Positions 1 to 9,168 of a stretch of 64,000 nucleotides of DNA are shown in pieces. Position 1 is the first letter of the stretch. Each line of letters starts with the position of its first letter. The translations under genes were made by a program, and so were the position numbers. Below the pieces are notes generated by a model. It was not told where the DNA came from, ran no database searches, and saw only the letters and a program-made list of their open reading frames with translations. The stretch comes from Pirellulales bacterium (GTDB lineage Bacteria; Planctomycetota; Planctomycetia; Pirellulales; JAEUIK01), in assembly GCA_019694435.1 (NCBI GenBank), contig JAIBBZ010000016.1, positions 1-64,000 of the forward strand, in the 5' to 3' direction.

Positions 1-2
1 CC

Positions 3-2384
3 GACGCACTCGGGGACTACGACCCGGCTGCGGCCTGGATCGGCCGGCTGAGCGATGGGGCGGCCGACGTCCGGGCTCAAGCCGCGCGGGCCCTGGCCCT
101 GCGGCACGCGAAGGGAGCCGCGGTGGCCGCGCTGGCCGTGGCTGTGAAAGACCCCGATCCCACGGTTCGCCGACAGGCGGCGCTGGCCCTGGGCCGTAGC
201 GGCGAGCCGCGGGCTGCCGACGCCTTGTGGCCGGTATTGGGCGACGACGATCGCTTCGTTCAGTTCACGGCCATGCAGGCCCTGCGGGCACTCAATCGAT
301 GGGACCGCGCCGCCGAAATGGCCGATACCGATCACGACGCGGCTCGCCGCGCTGCGATCGTAGCGCTGACGGGAATCTACGATGACGGCGCGGTGGCCGC
401 GCTGCTCAAGACGATCGGCGAGGCGCAGCATGTCGATGCCCGGGCCGCGGCCGTGGCGGCCGTCGCCGAGGTGCATCGCCGCGCCGATCCGTACACCGGC
501 GGCTGGTGGGGAACGCAGCCGGCTCGAGGCAAGCCCGCGCGCGCCAAGCAGCACGAGTGGTCGGCGACGCACGCCGTAATCGATGGTCTGCGCGCGGCGC
601 TTGCACAGCCGGCTCCCGAGGTGCGGCAGGCCGCGATTGCGGCCGTGGCTGCGATCGACGACCGCGGCTCGGCCGACGGTTTGCGTCGAGTGGCGGCGAA
701 CGACGACGACGACGCGACCCGCATCGCGGCGCTCGACGTGCTCGCGCAATGGCAAGACGCGGAGGTGGTCGGGGTGCTGCGCCAGTTGGCCGTCGCCCCG
801 GTGACGACGGCGTCGCTCCGCCAGGCATCGGTCGCCGCGCTGGCCCGCATCGGCACGCCGCAAGCCGTCGAGCTGTTGGTGGCGCTGGCCGTGGACCAAG
901 GATCGCCGGCCGAGTTGCTGGTACTGTGCCTGCCAGCACTGGCCGAGTTAAAGCCCGCGGGGGCCGAGGCCGCCGTCACTGCACATCTCAAGCATCCTGC
1001 GCCGGAAGTCCGCGCTGCGGCCGCTGGCGCCTTGGCTCGACTGGCGGGCGAGCGGGCCGTCCCGCGGCTGATCGAATTGTTGGGCGATGCGGACATCGCG
1101 GTGCGGCGCAGCGCGCTGGCGAGCCTGGCCGAGTTGCGCTCGCGCGAGGCAGTGCCGGCCTTGATGGCGGTCGCCAACGATCCGGAAACTGAATTCGAGG
1201 CCCTCACCGCCTTGGCAGCTTTGCCCGACGAGCGTGCGCTGGCGGCCTATTTGCGGGCCCTGGCGAGCAAGAACCAGACGCTACGCGACGCCGCGCGTAC
1301 GGCGCTCGTACAGATTCGCGCTCGCGTGGCCGACCAGGTGTTGGCGCTCGACGCCCGTCACGAATTGACGTCTGCCGTACTGGCTGAATTGGACCGGGTC
1401 TATTCTTCGCCGGTGCCGGTCGTCGATTGGCAGGTGCTGGGTGCCTGGTCGAAGGAGTCGCAATTCGAAATCGAGCACACCGCAGCGCCTGATCTGAAAG
1501 CGCAGTTCACCGTCGACCAGCAGCCCCTTGCCTGGCATTCGATTCAGACGAATGACGAGCACGGCCGCGTGTCGTTGCACCGTTTCTTGCGACCGCGCGA
1601 AAACTGTTGGGCCTGGGCCTACGCCGAGCTACGGTCGCCTGTGGCCGGGCCCACGCAAATGCTCATCGGCAGCGACGATCAGGTCGAGGTCTGGCTCAAC
1701 GGCGAACGCGTCCACACGTTCAACGACAACCGCGGCTGGAGTCCCGACCAGGATCGGTTGGAGGTCGCGCTGCGCGAGGGGGCCAACCACCTGTGGGTCA
1801 AGATCGGCAATTCGGGCGGTCCCTGGGAGTTCAGTGTGCAGATCGGGCAGCGCGATCCGCGCTTCGCCGAACTGGCACGCCGCGCGCAGCAGGGCATCGA
1901 CCCGAGCGTCTATCGCGACTTTGCCCTGACGCAGCCGGGCGATGCGCAGCGCGGCGCGGCCTTGTTTGCCGACACCAAGGGACTGGCGTGCGTCAAGTGT
2001 CACGCCGTCGGCGGCGGCGCGAAGGCGGGCCCCGACCTCGCCGGGGTGGGGGCCAAATATGCCCGGGAAGAGCTGATTCGCTCGGTACTCGAGCCTTCGA
2101 ACCGGATCCTTTCCGGCTACGAGTCGTCGACCGTGGCGACGACGTCGGGCCAGATCGTGCAGGGCGTGATCAAACAACAAACCGACGAGCTGGTCGAACT
2201 GATCGACGCCGAGGGACGCGTCGTGCGCATCGCCGCCGACGAGGTCGACCAGATCGAACGCGGTACGTTGTCGCTGATGCCGGCCGGGCTGAAGGATGGG
2301 TTGACGCCGGCCGATTTCGCCGACCTGATCGCCTACCTCGTCAGCCTGAAAGATCAGCCGCCCGCCGCGGCAAAAACGCCGTAA
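3..2384 (+). CDS. HEAT-repeat protein with PVC-type heme-binding C-terminus (5' partial)
   Basis: The reading frame is open from the left edge of the window, so the true start lies upstream; the first GTG at 123 is internal to a continuing HEAT-like repeat. The first roughly 450 visible residues are Ala/Leu-rich HEAT (PBS-lyase-like) repeats. A beta-rich PA14-like or carbohydrate-binding-like segment follows (about bases 1430-1850). The C-terminus is a cytochrome c-like domain with CVKCH at bases 1989-2003 and the LSLMPAGL and DLIAYLVSLK signatures of the Planctomycetes/Verrucomicrobia putative heme-binding domain. Such proteins are usually exported, and a role in periplasmic electron transfer or sugar oxidation is inferred only from the family. 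The N-terminal part, perhaps a glucose-dehydrogenase-like propeller, cannot be seen. Confidence 0.9.
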   Translation, partial: DALGDYDPAAAWIGRLSDGAADVRAQAARALALRHAKGAAVAALAVAVKDPDPTVRRQAALALGRSGEPRAADALWPVLGDDDRFVQFTAMQALRALNRWDRAAEMADTDHDAARRAAIVALTGIYDDGAVAALLKTIGEAQHVDARAAAVAAVAEVHRRADPYTGGWWGTQPARGKPARAKQHEWSATHAVIDGLRAALAQPAPEVRQAAIAAVAAIDDRGSADGLRRVAANDDDDATRIAALDVLAQWQDAEVVGVLRQLAVAPVTTASLRQASVAALARIGTPQAVELLVALAVDQGSPAELLVLCLPALAELKPAGAEAAVTAHLKHPAPEVRAAAAGALARLAGERAVPRLIELLGDADIAVRRSALASLAELRSREAVPALMAVANDPETEFEALTALAALPDERALAAYLRALASKNQTLRDAARTALVQIRARVADQVLALDARHELTSAVLAELDRVYSSPVPVVDWQVLGAWSKESQFEIEHTAAPDLKAQFTVDQQPLAWHSIQTNDEHGRVSLHRFLRPRENCWAWAYAELRSPVAGPTQMLIGSDDQVEVWLNGERVHTFNDNRGWSPDQDRLEVALREGANHLWVKIGNSGGPWEFSVQIGQRDPRFAELARRAQQGIDPSVYRDFALTQPGDAQRGAALFADTKGLACVKCHAVGGGAKAGPDLAGVGAKYAREELIRSVLEPSNRILSGYESSTVATTSGQIVQGVIKQQTDELVELIDAEGRVVRIAADEVDQIERGTLSLMPAGLKDGLTPADFADLIAYLVSLKDQPPAAAKTP

Positions 2385-2472
2385 ATGGCCCGCCTCGACG
2401 GCTGCGAACCCTCGGTCGCCCAACTAAAATCGATCTACGCATCCGTTCGTCATTGCCTGGAGTTGTTGCCCG

Positions 2473-5400
2473 ATGTTGCACTCCCGCCAGATCTTCCTGT
2501 CCGCCGCTTTAATCCTTGCCGCGGGCTCGCCGGCAACCGCCGTGGCACAGCTTGCCTATCTCGAAGGCCATAGCGAACCCGTCTATGCGGTCGCCTACAC
2601 GCCCGACGGACGCTACCTGGTCACGGGTAGCTTCGACAAAACGGTCAAGGTTTGGGACCGCTCGACCGGACAAGTCGTGCAGACCTTGGCCGATCATTCG
2701 AACCTCGTGCTGACCGTGGCCGTGTCGAAAGACAGTCGGCAACTGGCCTCGGCCGGCATGGATCAACAGATTCTGGTTTATGACCTGCCCGGTGCGACCT
2801 CGGGACCGGCGGCCACGTTGGCACCCGGCGGCGAAGTCACGTCGATTGCCCTGTCGCCGGATGGCAAGCTGCTGGCCTCAGGCGACCGTTCGGAGGTCGT
2901 GCGGTTGTGGGACGCGGCCACCGGTCAGCCGGTACGCGACCTGGCCGGCGCGACCAGCGACGTCCTGTCGGTGGCGTTCAGCCGCGACGGTGCGTTGCTC
3001 TTGGGTGCCTCGAGCGATGGCACGGTGCGCGGGTGGAACGTGGCCGACGGTGCGCTGGTTGGGACGATCGCCGCCGCGGCACGTGTCGAGTCGGCCGTTT
3101 TCCGGCCAGACAACCAGGCCGTGGCGCTGGGGGCCGAGGACGGTTCGTTGCGGCTCTATCGCTGGCCGCCACCGGCGCCGACCTCGATTGCGGTCGGCCA
3201 GCCGCAGCGAGCGCTGGTCGTCGCGCCGGGAGGCGAATGGTTCGCCGCGGCGGGCGACGACGGGCAACTTCGCATCTATCAGACTTCCGACGGCGCGCTA
3301 CAGCGGACCGTCGACCTCGGCCGCCCGGTACGCGTGGCGGTTCGCTCGGTCGACGGTGCCCGAGTGGCCGCCGTCGGCAACGACGGCCGCGTGCTGGTGG
3401 TGAATCCGGCCGCGGGAACGGTGGACGGGCAGTTCACGCCACATCCCGGGGCCGTGCATGACGTCGCCCTGCAGCCTGCCGGGACGCAACTGGCCACGGC
3501 CGGCGACGATGGCGCCCTGCGGCTTTGGACCTGGCCGCCGGTCGCCATGCGCGACACGCCGATCGCTGGCGGTCCGTTGCGAGCGCTCGCCACCAGCGCC
3601 GATCGCGCGCTGGTCGCCACCGGTGCCGACGATGGCACGATCAAGATCAACACGGCCGCCGATGGAGCCGAGGTGAAGGCCCTGAACGCGGGCGCAGCGG
3701 TTGCGGCGCTGGCGTTTATGCCGGCCGGCGATCGGATCGTTTCCGCTGGCGGCGACGGGCGCGTTCGCATCCACACCTTGGCCAGCGGCGGGACGCTGGC
3801 GATCGAAGGGCAGGGGGCGCCCCTGTGCAGCGTGGCCATCGCACCCGGCGGCGCCGCGATCGCCGCGGGCGACAATGCTGCCAAGATCAAGCTTTGGAAT
3901 CCGGCGGACGGGTCGCTCGTACGCGAGCTGGCTGGCCATGGCGGACCGGTCGTGAGCCTGGCCTATTCGGCCGACGGCGCAATGCTCGTCTCGGGCGGCG
4001 ACAACTCGGTCAAGCTTTGGAACCCGGCCGATGGGGCGCTGGTGCGCAATATCGACACCGGGGTCGGCGTGAACGGCGTGGCGTTGGCGCCGTCGGGCAC
4101 GCTGCTGGCCGTCGCCTCGGCCGACAATCGCATCCGCCTGTTCCAGGTGGGCGACGGCGCCATCCTGGCAACGATCGACGCGCACGGCGCACCGACGGCC
4201 TCGATCGGGTTCTCGCCCGACGGCTCGCGGCTGGTCAGCGTTTCGGCCGATCGCTGGGTCAAGATTTGGGACGTCGCCGCGCGCCGCGCCGTTCAACACG
4301 ATCTGCTGCCGGCCGCCCCGCTGGGCGTGCTCGCGGCCGCCGATGGTCAGACGTCGCTCGTGGCCTGCGAAGACGGCCATCTGCGCGCCGTGCCGCCGCA
4401 AGCCGCGACGACGCTTGCCGGCCATAACGGTGCCGTGACGGCCGTGGCCTATGCGAACGACGGGGCGCAACTCATCAGCGGCGGCTCGGATCGCACGGTG
4501 CGCCTGTGGGACGCGGCCAGCGGGCAGCCGCTGCGCAGCCTGGCGGGGGCGCTCGACGCGGTCACCGACGTGGCGCTGAGCGCCGACGGTGCGTGGGCCG
4601 CCGCCGCGAGCAGCGACGGATATGCCCGCATCTGGAAGACGGCCAACGGCCTGCTCTGGGCGACGTTGCGCTGCGGCGCCCCGGTCCGGCAGGTGAGCTT
4701 CTCGGCCGATTCTCGCCGCTTGATCGCCGCGGGTGACGACCAGCGTGCCCGGGTGTACGACGTCGCCGAGGCACGCGAGATCGAGCAGAGCGTTGGCCAC
4801 ACGGGCGCCGTGGGCGGGGCAGGCTTTCTGCCGGATGCCGCCCGCTGGGTCACGGCTTCGGCCGACGGCACCGTGCGAATTTGGACTTCGCCCTTGATGG
4901 CCAGCGTCAAGGCGCACCGCGGCAACGTGAATGCGGTCGTCTACGCGCCCGGCGGTGATGCGATCTTCACCGGCGGCGACGATCGGGTGCTGGCCCAATG
5001 GAATCCGGCCGACCTCGCCCAGGTGCGCACGTTTGCCGGGCCGACGGCCGGGGTGAAGTCGATTGCCCTGGCGGCCGAGGCCGGGCGGATCGCCGCTGGC
5101 GGCGACGATGGCGTGGTGCGCGTGTGGCAATTGTCCGACGGCGCGTCGCTTCTGGCGGCCGCGACGCCGTATGCCGTCACGGCCGTGGGCCTGTCGGCCG
5201 ACGGGACGCGCGTGTACTACGGCGCCGGCGACAACGCGGTCCGCGGCTTCAACGTCGCCGACTCGGCCGCGATCGCCGATTGGCCCGTGCATCGCGCGGC
5301 GGTGACGCAGGTGGTCGTCGCGCCGGACGGGCGGAGCGTGTTCAGCGCCAGCCTGGACCACAACATCAACCGCTTCGCCACGGCCAGCAGCGGCCCGCGG

Positions 5401-6033
5401 CAGCGGCTCGTCGGCCATACGGCCCATGTCTATGCCTTGGCCTTCTCGCCCGACGGCGCGCGCCTGGCCTCGGCCAGCGCCGACAAGACCGTGCGGCTCT
5501 GGAATGCCGGCGACGGCGCGAACTACGCGACCTGCCAGGGGCACACCGCGCCGGTCTACGCCGTGCAGTTCAACCCGGCGGCCGACCAACTGGCGAGCTG
5601 CTCGGCCGACAAGACGATCCGGCTGTGGAACCCGGCCGATGGCACGCTGCTCAAGGAGATCAAGCAGGGGATCGCCGACGGGCTCTATAGTCTCGAGTTC
5701 AAGCCCGACGGATCGCGGCTGGCCGTGGCCGGCTTGTCGAAGACCTGGCAGATCTTCAATCCGGCCGAAGACGCGCCGCTGAAGACCGTCAGCGGCCACA
5801 GCGATCCGATTTACCGCGTCGCCTATCGGGCCGACGGCCTGCGCCTGGCCACGCTGGGATACGCCGGGTCGCTGATGATCTGGGACCCCGAAAAGGATGC
5901 TGCCCTGCACAGCGAGACTTTGCCGGTCAAGGCCGCGTTCTCGGTGGCCTGGTCGCCCGACGGCACGCAACTGGCCATCGCCGCGGCCGACAAACGCGTG
6001 CTGTTGTTCACCGTGCCCGAAGCGGCGCGGTAA
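2473..6033 (+). CDS. Exported giant WD40-repeat protein
   Basis: This 1186-residue protein starts with a signal peptide (hydrophobic segment about residues 7-25, likely cut after AVA). Almost all the rest is WD40 repeats with recurrent S-x-D-G-x-x-L/V, AS-x-D-x-TV and R-L/V-W-D/N signatures. At about 41 residues per repeat the length fits roughly 28 blades, about four seven-bladed propellers. There is no catalytic motif, so a protein-binding scaffold in the periplasm or cell envelope is inferred. A weak GGAG lies about 11 bases before the ATG. The gene follows the heme-binding protein by 88 bases on the same strand and may be cotranscribed. The 952-residue ORF on the opposite strand is a codon-bias shadow. 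Confidence 0.93.
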   Translation: MLHSRQIFLSAALILAAGSPATAVAQLAYLEGHSEPVYAVAYTPDGRYLVTGSFDKTVKVWDRSTGQVVQTLADHSNLVLTVAVSKDSRQLASAGMDQQILVYDLPGATSGPAATLAPGGEVTSIALSPDGKLLASGDRSEVVRLWDAATGQPVRDLAGATSDVLSVAFSRDGALLLGASSDGTVRGWNVADGALVGTIAAAARVESAVFRPDNQAVALGAEDGSLRLYRWPPPAPTSIAVGQPQRALVVAPGGEWFAAAGDDGQLRIYQTSDGALQRTVDLGRPVRVAVRSVDGARVAAVGNDGRVLVVNPAAGTVDGQFTPHPGAVHDVALQPAGTQLATAGDDGALRLWTWPPVAMRDTPIAGGPLRALATSADRALVATGADDGTIKINTAADGAEVKALNAGAAVAALAFMPAGDRIVSAGGDGRVRIHTLASGGTLAIEGQGAPLCSVAIAPGGAAIAAGDNAAKIKLWNPADGSLVRELAGHGGPVVSLAYSADGAMLVSGGDNSVKLWNPADGALVRNIDTGVGVNGVALAPSGTLLAVASADNRIRLFQVGDGAILATIDAHGAPTASIGFSPDGSRLVSVSADRWVKIWDVAARRAVQHDLLPAAPLGVLAAADGQTSLVACEDGHLRAVPPQAATTLAGHNGAVTAVAYANDGAQLISGGSDRTVRLWDAASGQPLRSLAGALDAVTDVALSADGAWAAAASSDGYARIWKTANGLLWATLRCGAPVRQVSFSADSRRLIAAGDDQRARVYDVAEAREIEQSVGHTGAVGGAGFLPDAARWVTASADGTVRIWTSPLMASVKAHRGNVNAVVYAPGGDAIFTGGDDRVLAQWNPADLAQVRTFAGPTAGVKSIALAAEAGRIAAGGDDGVVRVWQLSDGASLLAAATPYAVTAVGLSADGTRVYYGAGDNAVRGFNVADSAAIADWPVHRAAVTQVVVAPDGRSVFSASLDHNINRFATASSGPRQRLVGHTAHVYALAFSPDGARLASASADKTVRLWNAGDGANYATCQGHTAPVYAVQFNPAADQLASCSADKTIRLWNPADGTLLKEIKQGIADGLYSLEFKPDGSRLAVAGLSKTWQIFNPAEDAPLKTVSGHSDPIYRVAYRADGLRLATLGYAGSLMIWDPEKDAALHSETLPVKAAFSVAWSPDGTQLAIAAADKRVLLFTVPEAAR

Positions 6034-6310
6034 TTGCGACCCATCTGCGCAAAAAAGAAACGGGGGCGATTCGCTTGGCGAATCGCCCCCGTGGTCGTTC
6101 CTCGTGAACCGCGCGGCGTCAGGGCCGCGCGGTCGTCCGTCCGATCCTAGCAGCACGTTGATTTAATCAGCGGGCTGCGCGACCGCATGGCTGCGGTCTC
6201 AAAACGACGACGCAAGTCGTAGTTTTGCGAGCCGTGCGGAGCTCGGCTCCGCACCTGGCGAGGTTGAAATAGGCCACGAAGGCCTATTTCAACGGGCAAC
6301 TCGCTCGACG
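6034..6310. repeat. Cluster of seven consecutive stem-loops
   Basis: Seven inverted repeats lie nearly end to end in this gap between convergent genes. They are 6060-6092 (15-bp perfect stem, 3-nt loop), 6108-6133 (10 bp), 6150-6178 (imperfect, centred on TGATTTAATCA), 6181-6198 (7 bp), 6201-6226 (two 5-bp stems separated by a mismatch, GCAA loop), 6234-6254 (9 bp) and 6263-6293 (13-bp perfect stem starting GTTGAAATAGGCC). Read on the minus strand, the 15-bp hairpin is followed by TTTCTTTTTT and looks like an intrinsic terminator for the cysteine-rich gene at 6311-6910. The other six are more than a terminator needs. They could be REP/BIME-like intergenic palindromes or a structured 3' RNA. 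Confidence 0.75.
6051..6092 (-). terminator. Rho-independent terminator of the cysteine-rich gene(s)
   Basis: On the minus strand a 15-bp perfect GC-rich stem with a 3-nt loop runs directly into TTTCTTTTTT. It is the last of the stem-loops downstream of the gene ending at 6311, so transcription from that gene would cross all the other hairpins first. On the plus strand no T-run follows, so it is unlikely to terminate the WD40 gene. Confidence 0.6.
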
Positions 6311-6910
6311 CTACTTCTTCTCGGTGGCGAATTGCGGCAGCTTGGCCGTGTACTTCGCCGGATCGGCCTTGAAGCCGGCCGGGCAGCCCGGGCAGCAGAA
6401 GTAGACCTTCTTGCCTTCGTGTTCGACGAAGATGTCGGTCTTCACCGGCTTGCCCGACAACGGGCACTCGGTCTGCAGCGTGTAGCCCTTGCTGATGTCT
6501 TCGCAGCACATCGCGAGCTTCTCTTCGTCCGAGGCCTTCTGGAACTTGCCCATGCAGTTCTTGCAGCAGAAGCCGACCTTGGCATTGCCCAGATCGCACA
6601 TCGTGTCGGGATTCACCGGCTTGCCCGACAAGGGGCAGCCGACTTGCAGCATCTGGGCCGTTTCGAGCCATTGCAGATGGACCTTGGCCGTGGCCTTGGG
6701 GTCCTTGTCGAAGCTGGACTGGCAGTTCCCGCAGCAGAAGTAGACCTTCTTGCCGCTGAGCTCCGAGCAGCAGTCTTCCTTGGCCGGTTTACCCGACATC
6801 GGGCAAGTGGCCTTGAATTCCTTCTTGTCTTCAGCCGTGGTGTTGCCCGAAAAGACCATGCCGGCGGCAACCACCAGCGCCAGGCATAGCAGCGAAAGTT
6901 TGGTTTTCAT
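6311..6910 (-). CDS. Exported protein with three CPxSGKP / FCCxxC repeats
   Basis: The 199-residue protein starts at ATG 6910, preceded by AAGGA at good spacing. The frame is open further upstream, but this start gives a clean signal peptide (MKTKLSLLCLALVVAAG). The mature part has three repeats of about 55 residues, each with C-P-[ML]-S-G-K-P followed about 20 residues later by FCC-x-x-C; repeat two is followed by an extra CC. Paired cysteines in short YHS/TRASH-like modules suggest metal or heme binding or thiol redox in the periplasm; this is inference. The cysteine-rich gene at 7033-7542 lies 122 bases upstream on the same strand, so a shared transcript and job are plausible. No precise family is recognised. 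Confidence 0.85.
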   Translation of the reverse strand: MKTKLSLLCLALVVAAGMVFSGNTTAEDKKEFKATCPMSGKPAKEDCCSELSGKKVYFCCGNCQSSFDKDPKATAKVHLQWLETAQMLQVGCPLSGKPVNPDTMCDLGNAKVGFCCKNCMGKFQKASDEEKLAMCCEDISKGYTLQTECPLSGKPVKTDIFVEHEGKKVYFCCPGCPAGFKADPAKYTAKLPQFATEKK

Positions 6911-7032
6911 CGATTCAGATCCTTGTTCGTAAGAGACGTGCGAGATCCATTCGCGTGCGTGCACCGGCAACGTGCCGTACACGCAAAAAAGGAGGACACA
7001 CAAGCTTGGGCCAGGAGATTGCCCGCTCGGAA

Positions 7033-7542
7033 TCAAATCCGCCAGCAGCAAAGCTCGGCGCGCACCGCTAGCGCAGAGCGCGCTCCGCAGATGTTGTCGC
7101 GGGGACTCCACCGCGCTGGGCCGCTCGCTGGCGGCAAGAGAGCCACGACGATGCCTTCGTCCGACAACGATCGTGGGGAGGATTCAGTCGCGATGCTGCC
7201 GGCCGGCAGGCTCGGATTCGAATGGCCCGCGCCGCACAAACAGATGGAACGCGAAGCGTCCTGGGCCAGCTGCTCGCGGGCCGGCTTGGATTTGTGGCCG
7301 CAGCAACTGTGCCGGGGCGCGGCGCCTGTGGGGCGCTTCGCGGAGCGCTGACAGCACGACTTGGCTCCCTGCGCGTGGCCGCAGCACGAGCGTTGGCCTG
7401 GTTCGTCGCTCTTGGCCCGGCTGCGACAGCAAGGGCAAGCGCCGCCGCATTGCGGCGGTGGCTTCACGGCGCCCGTGGCGGTGGCCAACAGGCACACCAC
7501 CAGCAGGTTCGCGATCAGGCGTTGTCGCCGAGAGCTAGACAT
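7033..7542 (-). CDS. Small exported cysteine-rich protein (CCGH motifs)
   Basis: With the ATG at 7542 the product has 169 residues, an N-terminal basic/hydrophobic segment (RRQRLIANLLVVCLLATATG) and a cysteine cluster: CGGACPCC, SCCGH, SCCQ and SCCGH. The spacing suggests thiolate/histidine binding of a soft metal. A possible promoter at 7592-7619 puts the transcription start near 7585, which supports 7542 over more upstream in-frame ATGs. It lies upstream of the CPxSGKP repeat protein on the same strand. The C-terminal half is low in recognisable features, and I do not recognise a named family. The gene is probably real because signal, cysteine pattern and promoter agree, but the exact start is uncertain. 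Confidence 0.65.
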   Translation of the reverse strand: MSSSRRQRLIANLLVVCLLATATGAVKPPPQCGGACPCCRSRAKSDEPGQRSCCGHAQGAKSCCQRSAKRPTGAAPRHSCCGHKSKPAREQLAQDASRSICLCGAGHSNPSLPAGSIATESSPRSLSDEGIVVALLPPASGPARWSPRDNICGARSALAVRAELCCWRI

Positions 7543-7591
7543 AGCGCGCCATAGGGAGGCGGTATCAGGGTGCGACATCCTGTCCGGCGCC

Positions 7592-7619
7592 ATTCTTGAC
7601 GAAGGCGCCGCAGTGTCAA
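7592..7619 (-). promoter_or_regulatory. Possible sigma-70 promoter of the cysteine-rich gene pair
   Basis: On the minus strand TTGACA (7619-7614) and AAGAAT (7597-7592) are separated by 16 bases. The -35 is a perfect match and the -10 matches at 4 of 6 positions. Initiation near 7585 would give a leader of about 43 nt before ATG 7542. Confidence 0.4.
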
Positions 7620-7752
7620 CCAATTTTCGGCATCCCGGCCAGCTTACTTGACCGATTCGACCGGCATGCTCGAGACCTTCGATGCTGGCTGCTGGCGGGC
7701 GGTTACGACCGGTTCGCGAACACCTCGGTCGCGCGACCTAAACCGGCCAGGC

Positions 7753-9120
7753 TCAAGGCGTTCCCGACTGCGGCACCGACTGGAATCCGACCGCGGCGTC
7801 GCCCTGGAACTTGTCGAGCATGATGTACAGGTTTTGTAGGGCCCGGTTCATCATTTGTTCGCCGGCTCCCAGTTCGACCGGCGAGACGGTCGGATCGGCG
7901 CCGTAGCCGCCTTCGCTGGCGGCCTCGATCGTGGGGAAGTACAGGTTGTGGCCGTTGCAGTAGCCGCAGAACAGGGTGTGTTCGACGTACGCCCGTTCTT
8001 TCAACCGGTTCGAGTGATTGCAGAAGAACTCGCCCGACCCGCCGACCAGGGCGATTTGGTCGTTGATCAGCACGGTGTCGAGCTCGGCGGTGATGCCGTT
8101 GGCCCATTCCTCGGCGATGTTGCGCGTCAGCTCGGGAAAGAACGCGCGGGCAAACACGGCCTGGATCCAGGGGTTCGAAAACTTCACCCGGGTGGCGAAC
8201 TTCCAGTGATCGACGCGCCCTTCGATCGACGGTTTGGCCGGCGCGGCCGTCGAGATCGACTTGGCGATCTCGACCACTTGCCCGCCCAGGTGCCGGCCGA
8301 ATTGCTGCGGCCCACTCACGCCCGAGGGCGAGTTGGGGCTCATGTCGCCCGCCGCGCCTTGCATGAACACGCTGGTCGTTTGCAGGGCCTCTTCCACGGC
8401 GGCGTGCATCGCCCCCACGTAGTCGGCCGAGTACCGCAGATCGCTCTCCTCGGTCATCACCGGGTGCGCGGCGAAGTTCGTCAGCACGGCCAGCGGCTGC
8501 CCTTCGAGCGAGTCGAAGCGAATGACAGCCAACATTGGATCGGTGACGCGCGGCTCGCGCTTGGTGTGGCGATTGCGGTTGAGCGTGACGTTACGCTTGC
8601 CGACGCCGACCTTGGCCGGCTGCAGGTTCTTGTTCGCCTCGAGAATCACCGCCACGAGCTGCTCGGGCAATTGCTGGGCATACTTGACGGCCACGTCGAA
8701 GCGTCCCTTGCCGTAGCCCTCGCGGTCCGTGAGTTCGATCACAGGGCCGTGGTGCGAATGGCTACCGGTGATCAGCACATGCTCGATTCCCACTTCGTGC
8801 AATTGCTGGCGAATCTGCTGCATCATCTGCACGGTCGGTCCGCGCCCCAAGTCGGTACCCACCAGGGCCACGCGATCCTTGCCGGCGGCGATCACGATGC
8901 ATTTTGCCCACAGCGGGTCCATTACCCCAACCGACAGTGCGTCGTGGCGCGCGCCATAGCCCCACATCGGCATGCCGATCGGTGGGGTGATGTCGCGTTT
9001 GGCCACGCCGACGAGGAACTGGGGGCTCGCTTCCGAGGCGTCGCCCGCGGCGGCTGTCTCGATCGCCAGCGACAGCAATACCAACGACAACCAGGCACCA
9101 AGGACTTGCGGACGAATCAT
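7753..9120 (-). CDS. Neutral/alkaline ceramidase-like exported hydrolase
   Basis: The 455-residue protein has a signal peptide (cut near AAAG) followed by the family's N-terminal motif VGVAKRDITPPIG. The zinc-site region shows TGSHSHHGP, and GAAGDMSPNSP carries the GDxSP serine motif used as nucleophile region in neutral ceramidases. The fold and residues fit a zinc-dependent amidase of the neutral ceramidase superfamily. In planctomycetes the natural substrate is unknown, so ceramide should not be assumed. It is the first listed of a minus-strand series (thioesterase, VOC protein, xylose isomerase lie upstream). A second member of the family lies at 35089-36468 but lacks the serine motif. 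Confidence 0.88.
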   Translation of the reverse strand: MIRPQVLGAWLSLVLLSLAIETAAAGDASEASPQFLVGVAKRDITPPIGMPMWGYGARHDALSVGVMDPLWAKCIVIAAGKDRVALVGTDLGRGPTVQMMQQIRQQLHEVGIEHVLITGSHSHHGPVIELTDREGYGKGRFDVAVKYAQQLPEQLVAVILEANKNLQPAKVGVGKRNVTLNRNRHTKREPRVTDPMLAVIRFDSLEGQPLAVLTNFAAHPVMTEESDLRYSADYVGAMHAAVEEALQTTSVFMQGAAGDMSPNSPSGVSGPQQFGRHLGGQVVEIAKSISTAAPAKPSIEGRVDHWKFATRVKFSNPWIQAVFARAFFPELTRNIAEEWANGITAELDTVLINDQIALVGGSGEFFCNHSNRLKERAYVEHTLFCGYCNGHNLYFPTIEAASEGGYGADPTVSPVELGAGEQMMNRALQNLYIMLDKFQGDAAVGFQSVPQSGTP

Positions 9121-9168
9121 GGTTCTCTCGCGGGGAACACGGCGGGAAGGGTGGGGGCAGCGTACCGG

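Noticed and set aside
3298-6156. 952-codon open frame on the minus strand
   Set aside because: It lies wholly opposite the WD40 gene and owes its length to GC-rich codon bias; composition is His/Arg/Gly-rich and no domain is visible.
7222-7554. 110-codon Ala/Arg-rich ORF opposite the cysteine-rich gene
   Set aside because: A shadow of the minus-strand gene, which has a signal peptide, cysteine pattern and promoter in its favour.
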